Source: an uncultured Fibrobacter sp. (GTDB taxonomy: Bacteria; Fibrobacterota; Fibrobacteria; Fibrobacterales; Fibrobacteraceae). From it: 46,868 bases of DNA. Below are positions 31,792 through 40,471 of the stretch, piece by piece; position 1 is the first letter of the stretch; every line of letters starts with the position of its first letter. A program made the position numbers and the translations under genes. The stretch lies in contig NZ_CAMZCS010000027.1 of the NCBI RefSeq assembly GCF_947305105.1, forward strand, positions 1 to 46,868, given 5' to 3'. The notes beneath the pieces are model-generated. The model searched no databases, was not told the DNA's origin, and saw only the letters and a program-made list of their open reading frames with translations.

Positions 31792-33534
31792 ATGAGAAAA
31801 TCTACGAATTTGAGAACGTTTGTCCTTTGGGGCATTATTTGTGTTATTGCGAATTTATTTTGCACACTTTCGGCTCCTTACGACGGCGATCAGAGTTATT
31901 GGGTAGGGTGGGTCCAGTCATTGATTGACGGGGGCTTCGGGAATTTCCTGGGCAATTATCCTCCGCTTTATGTTTTTTGGCTGTGGGTCGTCGCGCAAAT
32001 CCATTCGATTTTTGGAATCGTTGTCGCGAAGACTTTCCTCCTCAAGTTCCTTTGCCTGTGGCCGGTGTATTTTGCGCACCTGTTCTTGGTTGATTTTTCT
32101 TGCCGCATCGTGGACCGCTACAATCTCCCGCGTTGGCAGCAGAATCTCTTAATCGCCTGTGTCGCGTTGAACCCCGCCATTTTGCTCGGTGGCCCGATGT
32201 GGGGGCAGGTGGACCTTGTCCCTGTGGTGCTTGCGCTCTCGTCGCTGTATTGCATCTATTTCCGCCGTACGACCATGCTTGCGGCTCCGCTGTACGTTTT
32301 GTCGCTGCTCGCGAAGTTCCAGATGATTTTGTTCCTGCCGGTGTTCGGTGGACTCTTCATCAAGAATTGGCGCCGTTCCTGGAAGGGCCTGCCGTTTGCT
32401 GTCGTGGCGGTGGCGCTTGTCTTCTTGCCGTTTTTCTTGAGCGATAACCTTGCGGGCATGCTACAGCGCGCCTATGTCGACACAACTTCGCAGTACCCGT
32501 TCTCTACATACAATGCCGCGAATCTATGGATGCTCACGGTGGGGAACGTCTCGCCCGATGCGACTCCGTTCTTCGGGTTGTCTAAAAAGGGTCTGTTCTT
32601 CTGGCTCTGCCCCTCTTATGTGGGCAAGGCGCTGTTTGTCCTTTTCTCCATCTTCACGCTTATCGCTGCTGTCCGTTGCAAGTCTCTGCGCCGTGTGTTT
32701 GAACTGGCCACGTGGAATGCTGCCGCGTTCTTCGTCTTGCTGCCGGGCATGCACGAACGCTACATCTTGTACGCTATTCCCGTAGCGGTCATCTGGTTCG
32801 TGTTGGATTGGCGCCGCTCCCTTGTGTGGGTGATGCTTTTGACGGCGGTCGCCTCGTGCAACGTGAGCATCTTGTGCGATGGGTTCCATGGTGGTAGTGC
32901 CTGGACTTGGCTTTCGGTGCTTTCTGTATTGACGATGGCGGGAGGCATTGCCTACCTTCTTATGCCGAAGGCGTTCGCGAAGCTTTGCTCTCTTGTCTCA
33001 AGGCTCAATATACCGCGCTTTGTGCCTTATTGTTTCCTTGGGGTGTGCCTGCTGGTGGATGTGTCTTTCCATATTCATATACTTAGCCCTGTCAAGGTGC
33101 AACAGAAAGATGACGAGATAATCTTGAGTGGTTTCAAGTTCAATAGTTTCCGGCAGGAATATCTGGTGCCCATGATGAACAAATCCGTAGATAACGCGCC
33201 GCTTAAGGTTGGTGGCAGGCAGTACAAATACGGAATAGGTACTCATGCGCCGTCGAGTATTGTCTACATCTTGCCAGCCGATGCCGATTCCTTCTTTGTG
33301 TCTGTTGGTGTTGATGACGAAGTTTTTGATTTTGGCGAGGTCGTCTTCCGTATTTACGGTGATGAAAATCTCCTTTGGCAGAGTGGTATTGTAAGGGGGA
33401 GTGCGAGAGCTCCTGTGTCTACTGCGGTATCGCTTGAAGGTTACAAGATTCTCCGGTTAGAGACGGATCCGTTTGGCCCTGATTCTTACGACCATGCGGA
33501 CTGGCTGTCACCTATTGTCAAGTTGAAAAAGTAG
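31792..33534 (+). CDS. GT-C membrane glycosyltransferase fused to a C-terminal NPCBM domain
   Basis: 580 aa. Residues 1-430 hold about 10 membrane segments and resemble the Gpi18/ALG-type mannosyltransferases (COG5542). An acidic periplasmic loop after the first helix (PYDGDQSYWVGWVQSLIDGG) is the usual catalytic place in GT-C enzymes. YPPLYVFWLW and PGMHERYILYAIP are typical family motifs. From about 440 to the end an NPCBM-type beta domain follows (GGRQYKYGIGTHAPSSIVYI, SVGVDDEV, VVFRIYGDENLLWQSG, YDHADWLSPIVKLK). This module is normally found on glycoside hydrolases. The fusion suggests a lipid-linked-sugar transferase that also holds glycan acceptors. The next gene begins 3 nt later. Confidence 0.88.
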   Translation: MRKSTNLRTFVLWGIICVIANLFCTLSAPYDGDQSYWVGWVQSLIDGGFGNFLGNYPPLYVFWLWVVAQIHSIFGIVVAKTFLLKFLCLWPVYFAHLFLVDFSCRIVDRYNLPRWQQNLLIACVALNPAILLGGPMWGQVDLVPVVLALSSLYCIYFRRTTMLAAPLYVLSLLAKFQMILFLPVFGGLFIKNWRRSWKGLPFAVVAVALVFLPFFLSDNLAGMLQRAYVDTTSQYPFSTYNAANLWMLTVGNVSPDATPFFGLSKKGLFFWLCPSYVGKALFVLFSIFTLIAAVRCKSLRRVFELATWNAAAFFVLLPGMHERYILYAIPVAVIWFVLDWRRSLVWVMLLTAVASCNVSILCDGFHGGSAWTWLSVLSVLTMAGGIAYLLMPKAFAKLCSLVSRLNIPRFVPYCFLGVCLLVDVSFHIHILSPVKVQQKDDEIILSGFKFNSFRQEYLVPMMNKSVDNAPLKVGGRQYKYGIGTHAPSSIVYILPADADSFFVSVGVDDEVFDFGEVVFRIYGDENLLWQSGIVRGSARAPVSTAVSLEGYKILRLETDPFGPDSYDHADWLSPIVKLKK

Positions 33535-33537
33535 GCC

Positions 33538-35124
33538 GTGCCTGTGAAATTGCGTATTGCCGATGTCGCCCGCCTTGTACAGAAGGTCCCCGTAGAGATC
33601 TATTTGTTTTGGCTGTTCCTTGCCGTGGGCGTGTTCGCGCGCTGTTTCATGTTCACGGGTGTTCCCGCCGACATCAACCAGGACGAAGCCTTTGCCGGTT
33701 ATAACGCTTACACGCTCTTGACAACGGCGCGGGATTCCTTCGGGTTCCGCATGCCTGTGTACCTTACCGCTTGGGGTTCTGGCATGAACGCGCTCGAGTC
33801 TTACCTGATGGTGCCCTTTGTGGCACTTTTCGGCCTCAAGGTTTGGGTCATCCGCTTGCCCATGCTGTTGGCCGGCATCTTCTCGTTGGTGGCTATATAT
33901 AAACTTGTGAAAATGTACGTGGGCGCCCGCCAGGCGCTTGCCGTGCTGTTCGTGCTCGCCATCGCTCCGTGGCACATTATGCTGTCGCGCTGGGGGCTGG
34001 AATCGAATCTTGCTCCCGCTTTTGTGCTGTTCGGGATTTACTTTTTTGCAAAGGGTGTCGACCGCCCGAAATTCCTGGTGCTCTCGGCCCTGTTCTACGG
34101 GCTCTCGCTTTACGCCTACGCGACAATCTGGGCCGTTGTCCCGTTCATGATTCTTTTGCAGGTGGCTTACCTGTTCTGGATTCGCAAGTTGCGCAACTGC
34201 CGCTACACCTGGATTGCCCTTGCCGTCCTTTTGGTGCTTGGCGTTCCGCTGCTGCTGTTCATGCTGGTGAACCAGGGCCGCATGGATGCCATTTCGCTCC
34301 CGTTCCTGAGCGTCCCCAAGTTGCTGTATTTCCGCGATAGCGAAATCTCGTTCGAGAAAATCCCGGAGAATATCGGCAACCTCTTTAGCATTCTCACGCT
34401 GCAAAGCGATGGCCTGCCGTGGAACTTTACGGAGAAATTCGGGATCTTCTACCCCATATCCATCCCGTTCTTCTTTGTGGGGTTCTTGTGGAGTATCGAG
34501 GGCGCTTGGAAGGGGCTCAGGGCCCGCATTGCGACGCTTGACTTTTTCATGCTCGTATGGCTTGCCGCCGGTTTTGCCATCGGCATCCTCATCAACGTGA
34601 ATATCAACCGCGTGAACCTGCTCTTTATCCCGATGCTCGTGATGATTGCGCGTGGGCTTTACGTTGTGTTTAATTATTTGAACCCGAAGGCCCTTGTGAT
34701 ACCCTTCGCCGTGTATGCGTGCATGTTCGTCTCGTTTGAGAACCACTACTTTACCGATTACCGGAACAGCATTGCCTGGAATTTCTGCCGCGGAATCGAA
34801 GACGCCATGACATTCGTGGAAACCGAGCTGAAAGACGCTTCCGTCGTGAACGTGGAACGTGGCGTGAGCTGGCCGCGCGTCCTCTTCTTTGCGAAGCCGG
34901 AACTCAGCGATTTCTTGCAGACTGTGGGCTACACGAACTACCCTGCCGCCTTCCTCGATGCTTCCCGTTTCGGGCGCTACCACTTTTACTTTGACAAGAA
35001 CCGCGTAGACGGCTCGTCGGTCTATCTCCTGAACAACGATTCCGACTCCCGCTATGCCCTGGAAAACGCCGGCTACGAAATCCGCGAATTTGAGCACTAT
35101 CTGGTTGGTTATCCGAAAAAATAG
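33538..35124 (+). CDS. GT-C family membrane glycosyltransferase (PMT/ArnT-like)
   Basis: 528 aa, starting at a GTG 3 nt after the preceding gene. About 11 membrane helices. After the first helix the loop ADINQDEAFAGYNAYTLL carries the acidic catalytic motif expected of family 39/ArnT-like enzymes. RLPMLLAGIFSLVAIYKLVKMYVGARQALAVL is the second conserved region. The C-terminal 130 residues form a soluble periplasmic domain (MTFVETELKDASVVNVERG... YHFYFDKNRVDG). It uses a polyprenyl-phosphate-linked sugar as donor. The acceptor is unknown; the upstream partner suggests a joint role in decorating a cell-surface glycan or protein. Confidence 0.88.
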   Translation: MPVKLRIADVARLVQKVPVEIYLFWLFLAVGVFARCFMFTGVPADINQDEAFAGYNAYTLLTTARDSFGFRMPVYLTAWGSGMNALESYLMVPFVALFGLKVWVIRLPMLLAGIFSLVAIYKLVKMYVGARQALAVLFVLAIAPWHIMLSRWGLESNLAPAFVLFGIYFFAKGVDRPKFLVLSALFYGLSLYAYATIWAVVPFMILLQVAYLFWIRKLRNCRYTWIALAVLLVLGVPLLLFMLVNQGRMDAISLPFLSVPKLLYFRDSEISFEKIPENIGNLFSILTLQSDGLPWNFTEKFGIFYPISIPFFFVGFLWSIEGAWKGLRARIATLDFFMLVWLAAGFAIGILINVNINRVNLLFIPMLVMIARGLYVVFNYLNPKALVIPFAVYACMFVSFENHYFTDYRNSIAWNFCRGIEDAMTFVETELKDASVVNVERGVSWPRVLFFAKPELSDFLQTVGYTNYPAAFLDASRFGRYHFYFDKNRVDGSSVYLLNNDSDSRYALENAGYEIREFEHYLVGYPKK

Positions 35125-35169
35125 GCCATTGACTTGCAAACAGCATTTCTTTTGTAAAATTGCTTTCTT

Positions 35170-36120
35170 ATGCCGTTCCTGAAAAAAAGACCTTGGATTG
35201 CTATAGCGCTGGTAGTAGCGTGTATTTGCATGTGGGGGTGTGGGCTTTTGGACGATGAGGAACGGTTTGTCGTGGATAAAAATCGCACGAATGGATATCT
35301 CGTTGCCATTATAGATGATTCTTTGGCGGTTATGGAGAATTTGCGAGGATGGGAACTTTGGGATGATGATTGTAATTCTTGGGAATACTGCGATAAGGGA
35401 ACGATGAATCCGGGCTTATTCCTGGTGAACTATAGAAAAAAGCAGAGCCCTTTATGGGGTGACACTGTTGAGGGTCGTATAAGTATTGTTTATGGTTATT
35501 ATCATGACTCGTCGGCTATGTTTTCCAATGCCGATGATGAATTCGGTTTTTGGCGAATTGGCGAGAAACCTAGAGTTGTTCGGAAATGGAATTGTGAGGC
35601 TCCGTGTGAGTGCAATTGCGGAAAATATGGGCGTCCGTGGATTGGTGGGAATGTATTGCTGAAGATGGAATTAAGAGAATGCCCTGTTGCTGTTTTAGAC
35701 ACGGCTACTGGAATTGTGAAGAAATTAGAATTTACAGGGGAATATGCTTGGTTGGAAGGTTGCGATGACATTACGTATGTTGATGGGGATGTTGTGTGCT
35801 TGAAGGCGCTGTATGATGAGAAAAGGTATGGAGTTTATGAATATGGCAAGGATGGTTTAATGGACTCTTTGATTTGGAATGACGCCAACTGGTCTATATA
35901 TACTAAAAATGTTTTAGAAATACGGGGAAATATGTTTACGATAAAGCATCCAACCAAGATGATTGATGGTAAACCTAATCCCCTAAACGGAACTTTTATT
36001 CATTATTTGAAACCATTGGGAACGCCTGTTTTACCTGTACGTATGGAATACAATAATTTCGTAGACTCAACAGGATTTTCTGTTGGCTATTCATTTGAGG
36101 ATTTGATAGTAACAAAGTAA
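35170..36120 (+). CDS. Putative lipoprotein, unknown
   Basis: 316 aa. A signal of 23 residues ends in a lipobox-like CMWGC (Cys24). The mature protein is beta-rich with a Cys cluster in the middle (CEAPCECNCGKYGRPW) and no motif I recognise. Base composition is clearly AT-richer than the glycosyltransferase genes before it, and the same holds for the next three genes. This suggests the block 35170-41346 has a separate history. A weak TTGACT (35129-35134) to TTGTAA promoter-like pair precedes it. It is probably surface or periplasmic. Confidence 0.78.
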   Translation: MPFLKKRPWIAIALVVACICMWGCGLLDDEERFVVDKNRTNGYLVAIIDDSLAVMENLRGWELWDDDCNSWEYCDKGTMNPGLFLVNYRKKQSPLWGDTVEGRISIVYGYYHDSSAMFSNADDEFGFWRIGEKPRVVRKWNCEAPCECNCGKYGRPWIGGNVLLKMELRECPVAVLDTATGIVKKLEFTGEYAWLEGCDDITYVDGDVVCLKALYDEKRYGVYEYGKDGLMDSLIWNDANWSIYTKNVLEIRGNMFTIKHPTKMIDGKPNPLNGTFIHYLKPLGTPVLPVRMEYNNFVDSTGFSVGYSFEDLIVTK

Positions 36121-36198
36121 CTAAAGGGAATCCTATACCCAATATTCAACTTAACAAGGCTATTGCTTTTTATCCCTGTTTGGGGTTATATTTATAAA

Positions 36199-36231
36199 AT
36201 GGTTGGTCGGATAAGCGTGGGTGGAATATGA
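36199..36231 (+). other. Ten-codon leader peptide, possible vestige of an upstream protease gene
   Basis: A short open frame MVGRISVGGI runs into the ATG at 36228 with an ATGA overlap. Its end (SVGGI-stop) matches the end of the 1104-aa protease gene before the second paralogue (SMGGI-stop, also ATGA). In DNA about 20 of 23 positions agree around the junction. It may be a leftover of a lost protease copy or a coupling leader. No ribosome-binding site is evident for the leader itself. Confidence 0.4.
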
Positions 36232-37019
36232 AAAGATTCGCTTTAGCATTTTTTGTTTGCTTTTGCCTGGCGATGCAGCTCCATGCACAGGAATGTGAAG
36301 TGGTCAGTTATGGACATTTAGATATCACATATCCGGCGACAAGAATAAATTTACTTGATGATAATCATTTGGATATGGCCAAAATGCCGTTACTTGAACC
36401 GACGGTAGAAAATTTTAGCAACTTGAGTTCGGTTTACTGGGCTTATCAAACACGGTTAGATTCAACGGTCATGATTTTTGTGGCTGAGGACTGTCTTACA
36501 TTCTTCAAATTCTGTGGTTCACAAATAGAATGTGATAGCTTGGAAAAGCGTTTTCTCGTGGAGGATGTTGTTGCTGATGAATTTATGCGGCTTCAAGAAG
36601 CGGGAGTGTTTCGCGGTCCCGCTTCGGAGGCGGATTCCGTGATTCATCATATTCTTGAAAAAATGTCAGGTATTCGACCGTCTGGGTTGGCCTCGGTAAG
36701 CTATAACATGTTTAGAAAGAATGAAGATACGGCAGAAATATTTCTTACAAGTGGAAAATACTGTACTTACGATTGGATAGCTCCTCGTCCGTATTTATGC
36801 AGCCTTGTCGACTCGGTGCGTCAGTGTGGCCCTTCGTTTCGGGAACAATATCCGCTGTCCTTGAAATCTCCCGTGCCGCAGGTTCCTATACAGGGAATGC
36901 AGTTCCGTGCGTTCGACCTGAACGGCAACCTGATCCGTAGCGGCGAATGGCGCGAAGAGTATGTTGACAAATTTCGCCCGCCGATAATCGTGCAATTTGT
37001 AAAAATTCGCCATTTTTAA
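36228..37019 (+). CDS. Secreted protein with shortened T9SS-like C-terminal domain (paralogue 1)
   Basis: 263 aa. A signal peptide of about 20 residues ends LHAQEC. The middle (about 25-200) shares a scattered pattern with the paralogue at 40468: CEV-S-G-L-I-YP-T-INL, KxPLL-P-V-NFS, STVMIF(V/L)xEDxxTFFKFC, (R)LQ-AGV-GxAxEADS. The C-terminal block SLKSPVPQVPIQGM-FRAFDLNGNL is almost identical in both and looks like the start of a type A sorting domain. Here the tail ends early, in IVQFVKIRHF, whereas the paralogue continues. It may be a truncated sorting signal. The start codon overlaps the stop of a ten-codon leader. Confidence 0.8.
   Translation: MKRFALAFFVCFCLAMQLHAQECEVVSYGHLDITYPATRINLLDDNHLDMAKMPLLEPTVENFSNLSSVYWAYQTRLDSTVMIFVAEDCLTFFKFCGSQIECDSLEKRFLVEDVVADEFMRLQEAGVFRGPASEADSVIHHILEKMSGIRPSGLASVSYNMFRKNEDTAEIFLTSGKYCTYDWIAPRPYLCSLVDSVRQCGPSFREQYPLSLKSPVPQVPIQGMQFRAFDLNGNLIRSGEWREEYVDKFRPPIIVQFVKIRHF
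36852..36999 (+). repeat. 148-nt direct repeat, copy 1
   Basis: It encodes the end of the SLKSPVPQVPIQGM block and sorting-domain start. It aligns without gaps to 41155-41302 with about 12 mismatches (about 92% by eye), much higher than the rest of the two paralogues. Identity stops within a few bases of position 36999. Confidence 0.85.
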
Positions 37020-37061
37020 AATTGTAACGAATTATGTAATTATTTTGACAACATAAAGTTG

Positions 37062-37090
37062 TTGTTTTTTTGATATGGCCATGTTATATT
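37062..37090 (+). promoter_or_regulatory. Promoter of the protease operon
   Basis: TTGTTT (37062-37067), a 17-nt spacer and TATATT (37085-37090). The predicted leader is about 60 nt, with AAGGAG at 37145-37150 six nt before the ATG at 37157. A conventional leader, in contrast to the short-leader genes. Confidence 0.55.
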
Positions 37091-37156
37091 CAAATTAGTC
37101 TGTTGATAAATTGGAGTAAAAAAATAGACAGACAACCTGTATCCAAGGAGAATTGA

Positions 37157-40100
37157 ATGAAAAAAGGCCTTTTTGTCTTGTTCATTTTGGCTTGTATGGC
37201 ATGGTCCAGCGAGTCTATTCGCGTAGAAGTAAAGGACGAACAACCTACTAACGTTCAAATGTTGGGATTGCGACTGCGAATTATCAACAATTCGGGCCAG
37301 CAATACAACGGGATTCAGGTCAAGTATTATTTGAAAAAGCAGGCGACAGACAATCTTGTGATAGAGCCTTACTATATGGGCAATCTGTCCGTGCAATTAG
37401 AAGAATTTGACAATACAACGGCTGTACTGAAAGTCAACGTTCCCGTTCTCGGTACAGGGAGTACCCCTGATGCGACCGGTATTAGTGTTGGAATCCGTCG
37501 TTCGGGTTGGGGGTCTATCCATAAAGAAAACATGTCTGGGTGTCCTGGCGCTGACTTTGCAGAAGCGGCAAGCTATGGCGTGTATTCGGGAGATAACCTG
37601 ATTGCGGGTAACCTACCGTCAGAAGGGGCACTGAAACTCCGATTTATCGGTTTGCGGCCCGAAACGGCAGATTCTGCATCTCCTTGGGTTCAACTTCAGA
37701 ACTATGGCGATTCTGCGGTTTCTTTGAACGGGGTGAAAATCAAGGATGCTTCCGGTAATTTACATTCTCTGGATAGTTTGACGTTGGCCGCCAAGGCGAC
37801 ATTGCGCGTTTGCAATGGTTCTGTTTCAAATTGCGTTCAAGATAGCGTCGTAAAGAGCATTTCGGGACTGTCTTTCGGGAAAGTGGGCGAATTCGTCCTG
37901 TATCGAAATTCCGTGCCCATAGATTACGTTGCTTGGGGTGCCCGGGGCAATTATGCAGATTCTCTTGAAATCGAGAACAAGGTGATTGATCCGAATAGAT
38001 TCTTTAAAACTTCGGAAGATCCCGTTTTTGGGCCTGTTTCCATCTATCGCAAGGGTGATTTTTTCCGAACGGTCATCAAGGACGGAACCGATTCTATTGT
38101 CAGCTGGAATAAATTCCGCAAAAATATGGCAAGAATGCCGCTTACGCAGTTGCCTTATGCCGATCCATCCATGCTTGCGTATGGCGCCGAAGTGTTCAAA
38201 CGCAACGGAGAAGAAACGATGCTTGCTTGGGTTCCTGTCGCTGGAGCTAAGTCATACGAGGTCGTCGTTTTGAATGCAAACGATCAAAGTGAGGTGCTTC
38301 ATGAGGTTACAGACAAAACGCATTATTCTGTGCTGCTTGCAGAAGGGGAGTATTTGTGGATCGTGATTCCCCAAATGTTTGGTGTAGCGGAATATGGACA
38401 GGGGCATACATACGAAAACCTCAATATTTCTTATGATGATTATAAGTCTTTTAAAGTGTTTGCACTGAGTGATTCTCATCATACAGCTCACGATTTGAAT
38501 GTTGAACCACTTGCGGCAAGAAAGGACTCATATCTGCTTGACCTTAAGTGGGGCGAACGTAGTATTGAAGCGGAGTGGGATAAGCCTCACAATACTACGG
38601 GATATGTGGATCAATTCGGTAACCGTCGTTTTACGGATCCAAAACACTATGATTTCGATGCGGAAGAAAGTTGGCGGTGCTGGGCTGTTGCGACTGCAGA
38701 ATTGAACCATTATTATGAAGGAACCCTGACGCAGGATGAGATAATATTTCATCTTAAGGGGACAGGTGCTTTTTCTGACCCTATTCTAGATGCTTTCCCG
38801 CATGGTTCAGAGGGAAGCGGCGATCCATGGGACGTCCTCTCTTGGGCTTTGGAATCACCAAATGTTTTTGTGTATGATTGGCGTTTCTTTTTAAATGATG
38901 ATATAATGACAGCTGCTTTGGAAAATCGCTATCCTGTTATTCTTTGGGAAGGCAACCATATCATGCTGGTTGATGCAGACATGGTAATTGATGGAGCTGC
39001 TTATGGTGTAGAGGGAAATATTCACATTTATCGATTCCATAATATTGATAATAATGGAACTATAGTATGGAAACCAATCTATCTAAGCAATCTTAATAGA
39101 GCCTTTGTTGTTGCGAAACCAATTGGAGAAAAAGCTAGAATGTCGGAGGTTTATGACGATGCAGATGGTAACCACGTCATGAGCTTTAACGAAATTTATG
39201 ATGCGGATGGAGATACTCTTCTTGATTTTGACGAATACTATCGGTTTGAAACATATCAATTTGATTCTAACTATGATATGGATAATGATGGGAAATTTGA
39301 TTATGAAGAATACCGCCAGTTTGCTACAGCCAAGAGGGACTTAAATGCTGATTATGATAAAGATGGCATTAAGGATAAAACAGAAATTATGTCTTACACG
39401 ATTCGGGAACCATATCCGGAATCGGAGACTGGATTGCTGGATGGCGAATATGGTGTAAAGACAGAATTTTATACGGATATTGATGGTGATGGATTACGAG
39501 CAGAGAAGGACATTGATTCCGATGGTGACGGAAAAAATGACGGAGATGAAGATGTAAACGCTAATGGTATAAAAGACGATGGCGAAACAGATGTTTATAT
39601 CAAGGACAACAATCAGGGTGTGTCATCAATAACGCTTTATGCTTTGTCTGAATTAAATTACAACGACGGAGTCGAATGTTATAATGATAAAACGGAAACG
39701 CAATATTGTAATGTTGCCGCCGCTGCGGTTGCGTTAAATGGAGAATACTCTGCTAAAGTGGGTGCCCGTTCAACTGTTGGCGATATATATTCAAAGGGCA
39801 AAGTCATCCTTCGGAGTAATACCCGTGTGAAGGGGAATGTCGTCCTTGCGGAGCCGTCTAATATAGATGACATTTATTTGCAAAATGGTACAACCATCGA
39901 TGGTGAAATTACAAGTTTGCCGTTAACGCAATGGGAAGACAAGTATCTGCCGAGAAATTATGATTTAGAGGATTTCTCTGTTCCTTCCAATCATGAATTG
40001 ATTGTTCGAAATAACGAAACGGCAGTGTTAAATCCCGGCTCCTATTCTTTTGTGAAAGTTGAAGCTGGTGGAACGCTCATTATTCCGTCTGGAACGATTT

Positions 40101-40471
40101 ATATCGGCTCTATACAATTGGATCCTCGGTCGTGTGTCATGTTTACCATGCCAGGCCAGGAGACCACGATACATGTAAAAGGTAATTTCTCATGGAGAGC
40201 AACGACACTTAATGGATCTGCGGAATACGCCTCTATTGCCAAGGGCTTTAAATTAGTCCTACATGCTTCTGGGAAAAGATTGTATATTGATAATGTGATG
40301 GCAGGGAATATTGTTGCTCCGTACTCGGAAGTGGTTATAGCTCAGTCGAAAAAGTTGTTCTATGGAATGATTTTTGCAGACAAAATCTCTGTACACCAAT
40401 ATGCCAAAATATACCATGTTGATTTTGATCCAATCCAAAACAGCCTTGTTGTAAGCATGGGTGGGATATGA
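37157..40471 (+). CDS. Secreted multidomain papain-like cysteine protease with CBM3-like, LTD, EF-hand and beta-solenoid modules
   Basis: 1104 aa. Signal peptide at 1-18. At 20-140 a CBM3-like beta domain (LRLRIINNSGQQYNGIQVKYYL). At 155-290 a lamin-tail-like domain (SPWVQLQNYGDSAVSLNGVKI). At 390-440 a fibronectin-like strand set (KSYEVVVLNANDQ). At about 490-660 a papain/C39-like peptidase: Cys508 in SWRCWAVATAEL, His601 in GNHIMLVDAD, Asn629 in RFHNIDNNG. At 667-814 EF-hand or thrombospondin-3-type calcium motifs (DMDNDGKFDYEE, DIDSDGDGKNDGDE). At 830-1100 a beta-solenoid-like C-terminal region (GKVILRSNTRVKGNVVLAE, PGSYSFVKVEAGGTLIIPSG). It has no T9SS tail of its own. The stop overlaps the start of the next gene (ATGA). 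It is probably extracellular; substrate unknown. Confidence 0.85.
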   Translation: MKKGLFVLFILACMAWSSESIRVEVKDEQPTNVQMLGLRLRIINNSGQQYNGIQVKYYLKKQATDNLVIEPYYMGNLSVQLEEFDNTTAVLKVNVPVLGTGSTPDATGISVGIRRSGWGSIHKENMSGCPGADFAEAASYGVYSGDNLIAGNLPSEGALKLRFIGLRPETADSASPWVQLQNYGDSAVSLNGVKIKDASGNLHSLDSLTLAAKATLRVCNGSVSNCVQDSVVKSISGLSFGKVGEFVLYRNSVPIDYVAWGARGNYADSLEIENKVIDPNRFFKTSEDPVFGPVSIYRKGDFFRTVIKDGTDSIVSWNKFRKNMARMPLTQLPYADPSMLAYGAEVFKRNGEETMLAWVPVAGAKSYEVVVLNANDQSEVLHEVTDKTHYSVLLAEGEYLWIVIPQMFGVAEYGQGHTYENLNISYDDYKSFKVFALSDSHHTAHDLNVEPLAARKDSYLLDLKWGERSIEAEWDKPHNTTGYVDQFGNRRFTDPKHYDFDAEESWRCWAVATAELNHYYEGTLTQDEIIFHLKGTGAFSDPILDAFPHGSEGSGDPWDVLSWALESPNVFVYDWRFFLNDDIMTAALENRYPVILWEGNHIMLVDADMVIDGAAYGVEGNIHIYRFHNIDNNGTIVWKPIYLSNLNRAFVVAKPIGEKARMSEVYDDADGNHVMSFNEIYDADGDTLLDFDEYYRFETYQFDSNYDMDNDGKFDYEEYRQFATAKRDLNADYDKDGIKDKTEIMSYTIREPYPESETGLLDGEYGVKTEFYTDIDGDGLRAEKDIDSDGDGKNDGDEDVNANGIKDDGETDVYIKDNNQGVSSITLYALSELNYNDGVECYNDKTETQYCNVAAAAVALNGEYSAKVGARSTVGDIYSKGKVILRSNTRVKGNVVLAEPSNIDDIYLQNGTTIDGEITSLPLTQWEDKYLPRNYDLEDFSVPSNHELIVRNNETAVLNPGSYSFVKVEAGGTLIIPSGTIYIGSIQLDPRSCVMFTMPGQETTIHVKGNFSWRATTLNGSAEYASIAKGFKLVLHASGKRLYIDNVMAGNIVAPYSEVVIAQSKKLFYGMIFADKISVHQYAKIYHVDFDPIQNSLVVSMGGI

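Noticed and set aside
33508-35139. 543-codon minus-strand frame opposite the ArnT-like gene
   Set aside because: Charged His/Glu/Arg-rich shadow of a hydrophobic membrane-protein gene.
36980-37019. Frameshift at the end of the paralogue at 36228
   Set aside because: After position 36999 the two sequences no longer resemble each other in any frame, so this looks like a recombination end point rather than a simple frameshift; kept as a possible truncated sorting signal.
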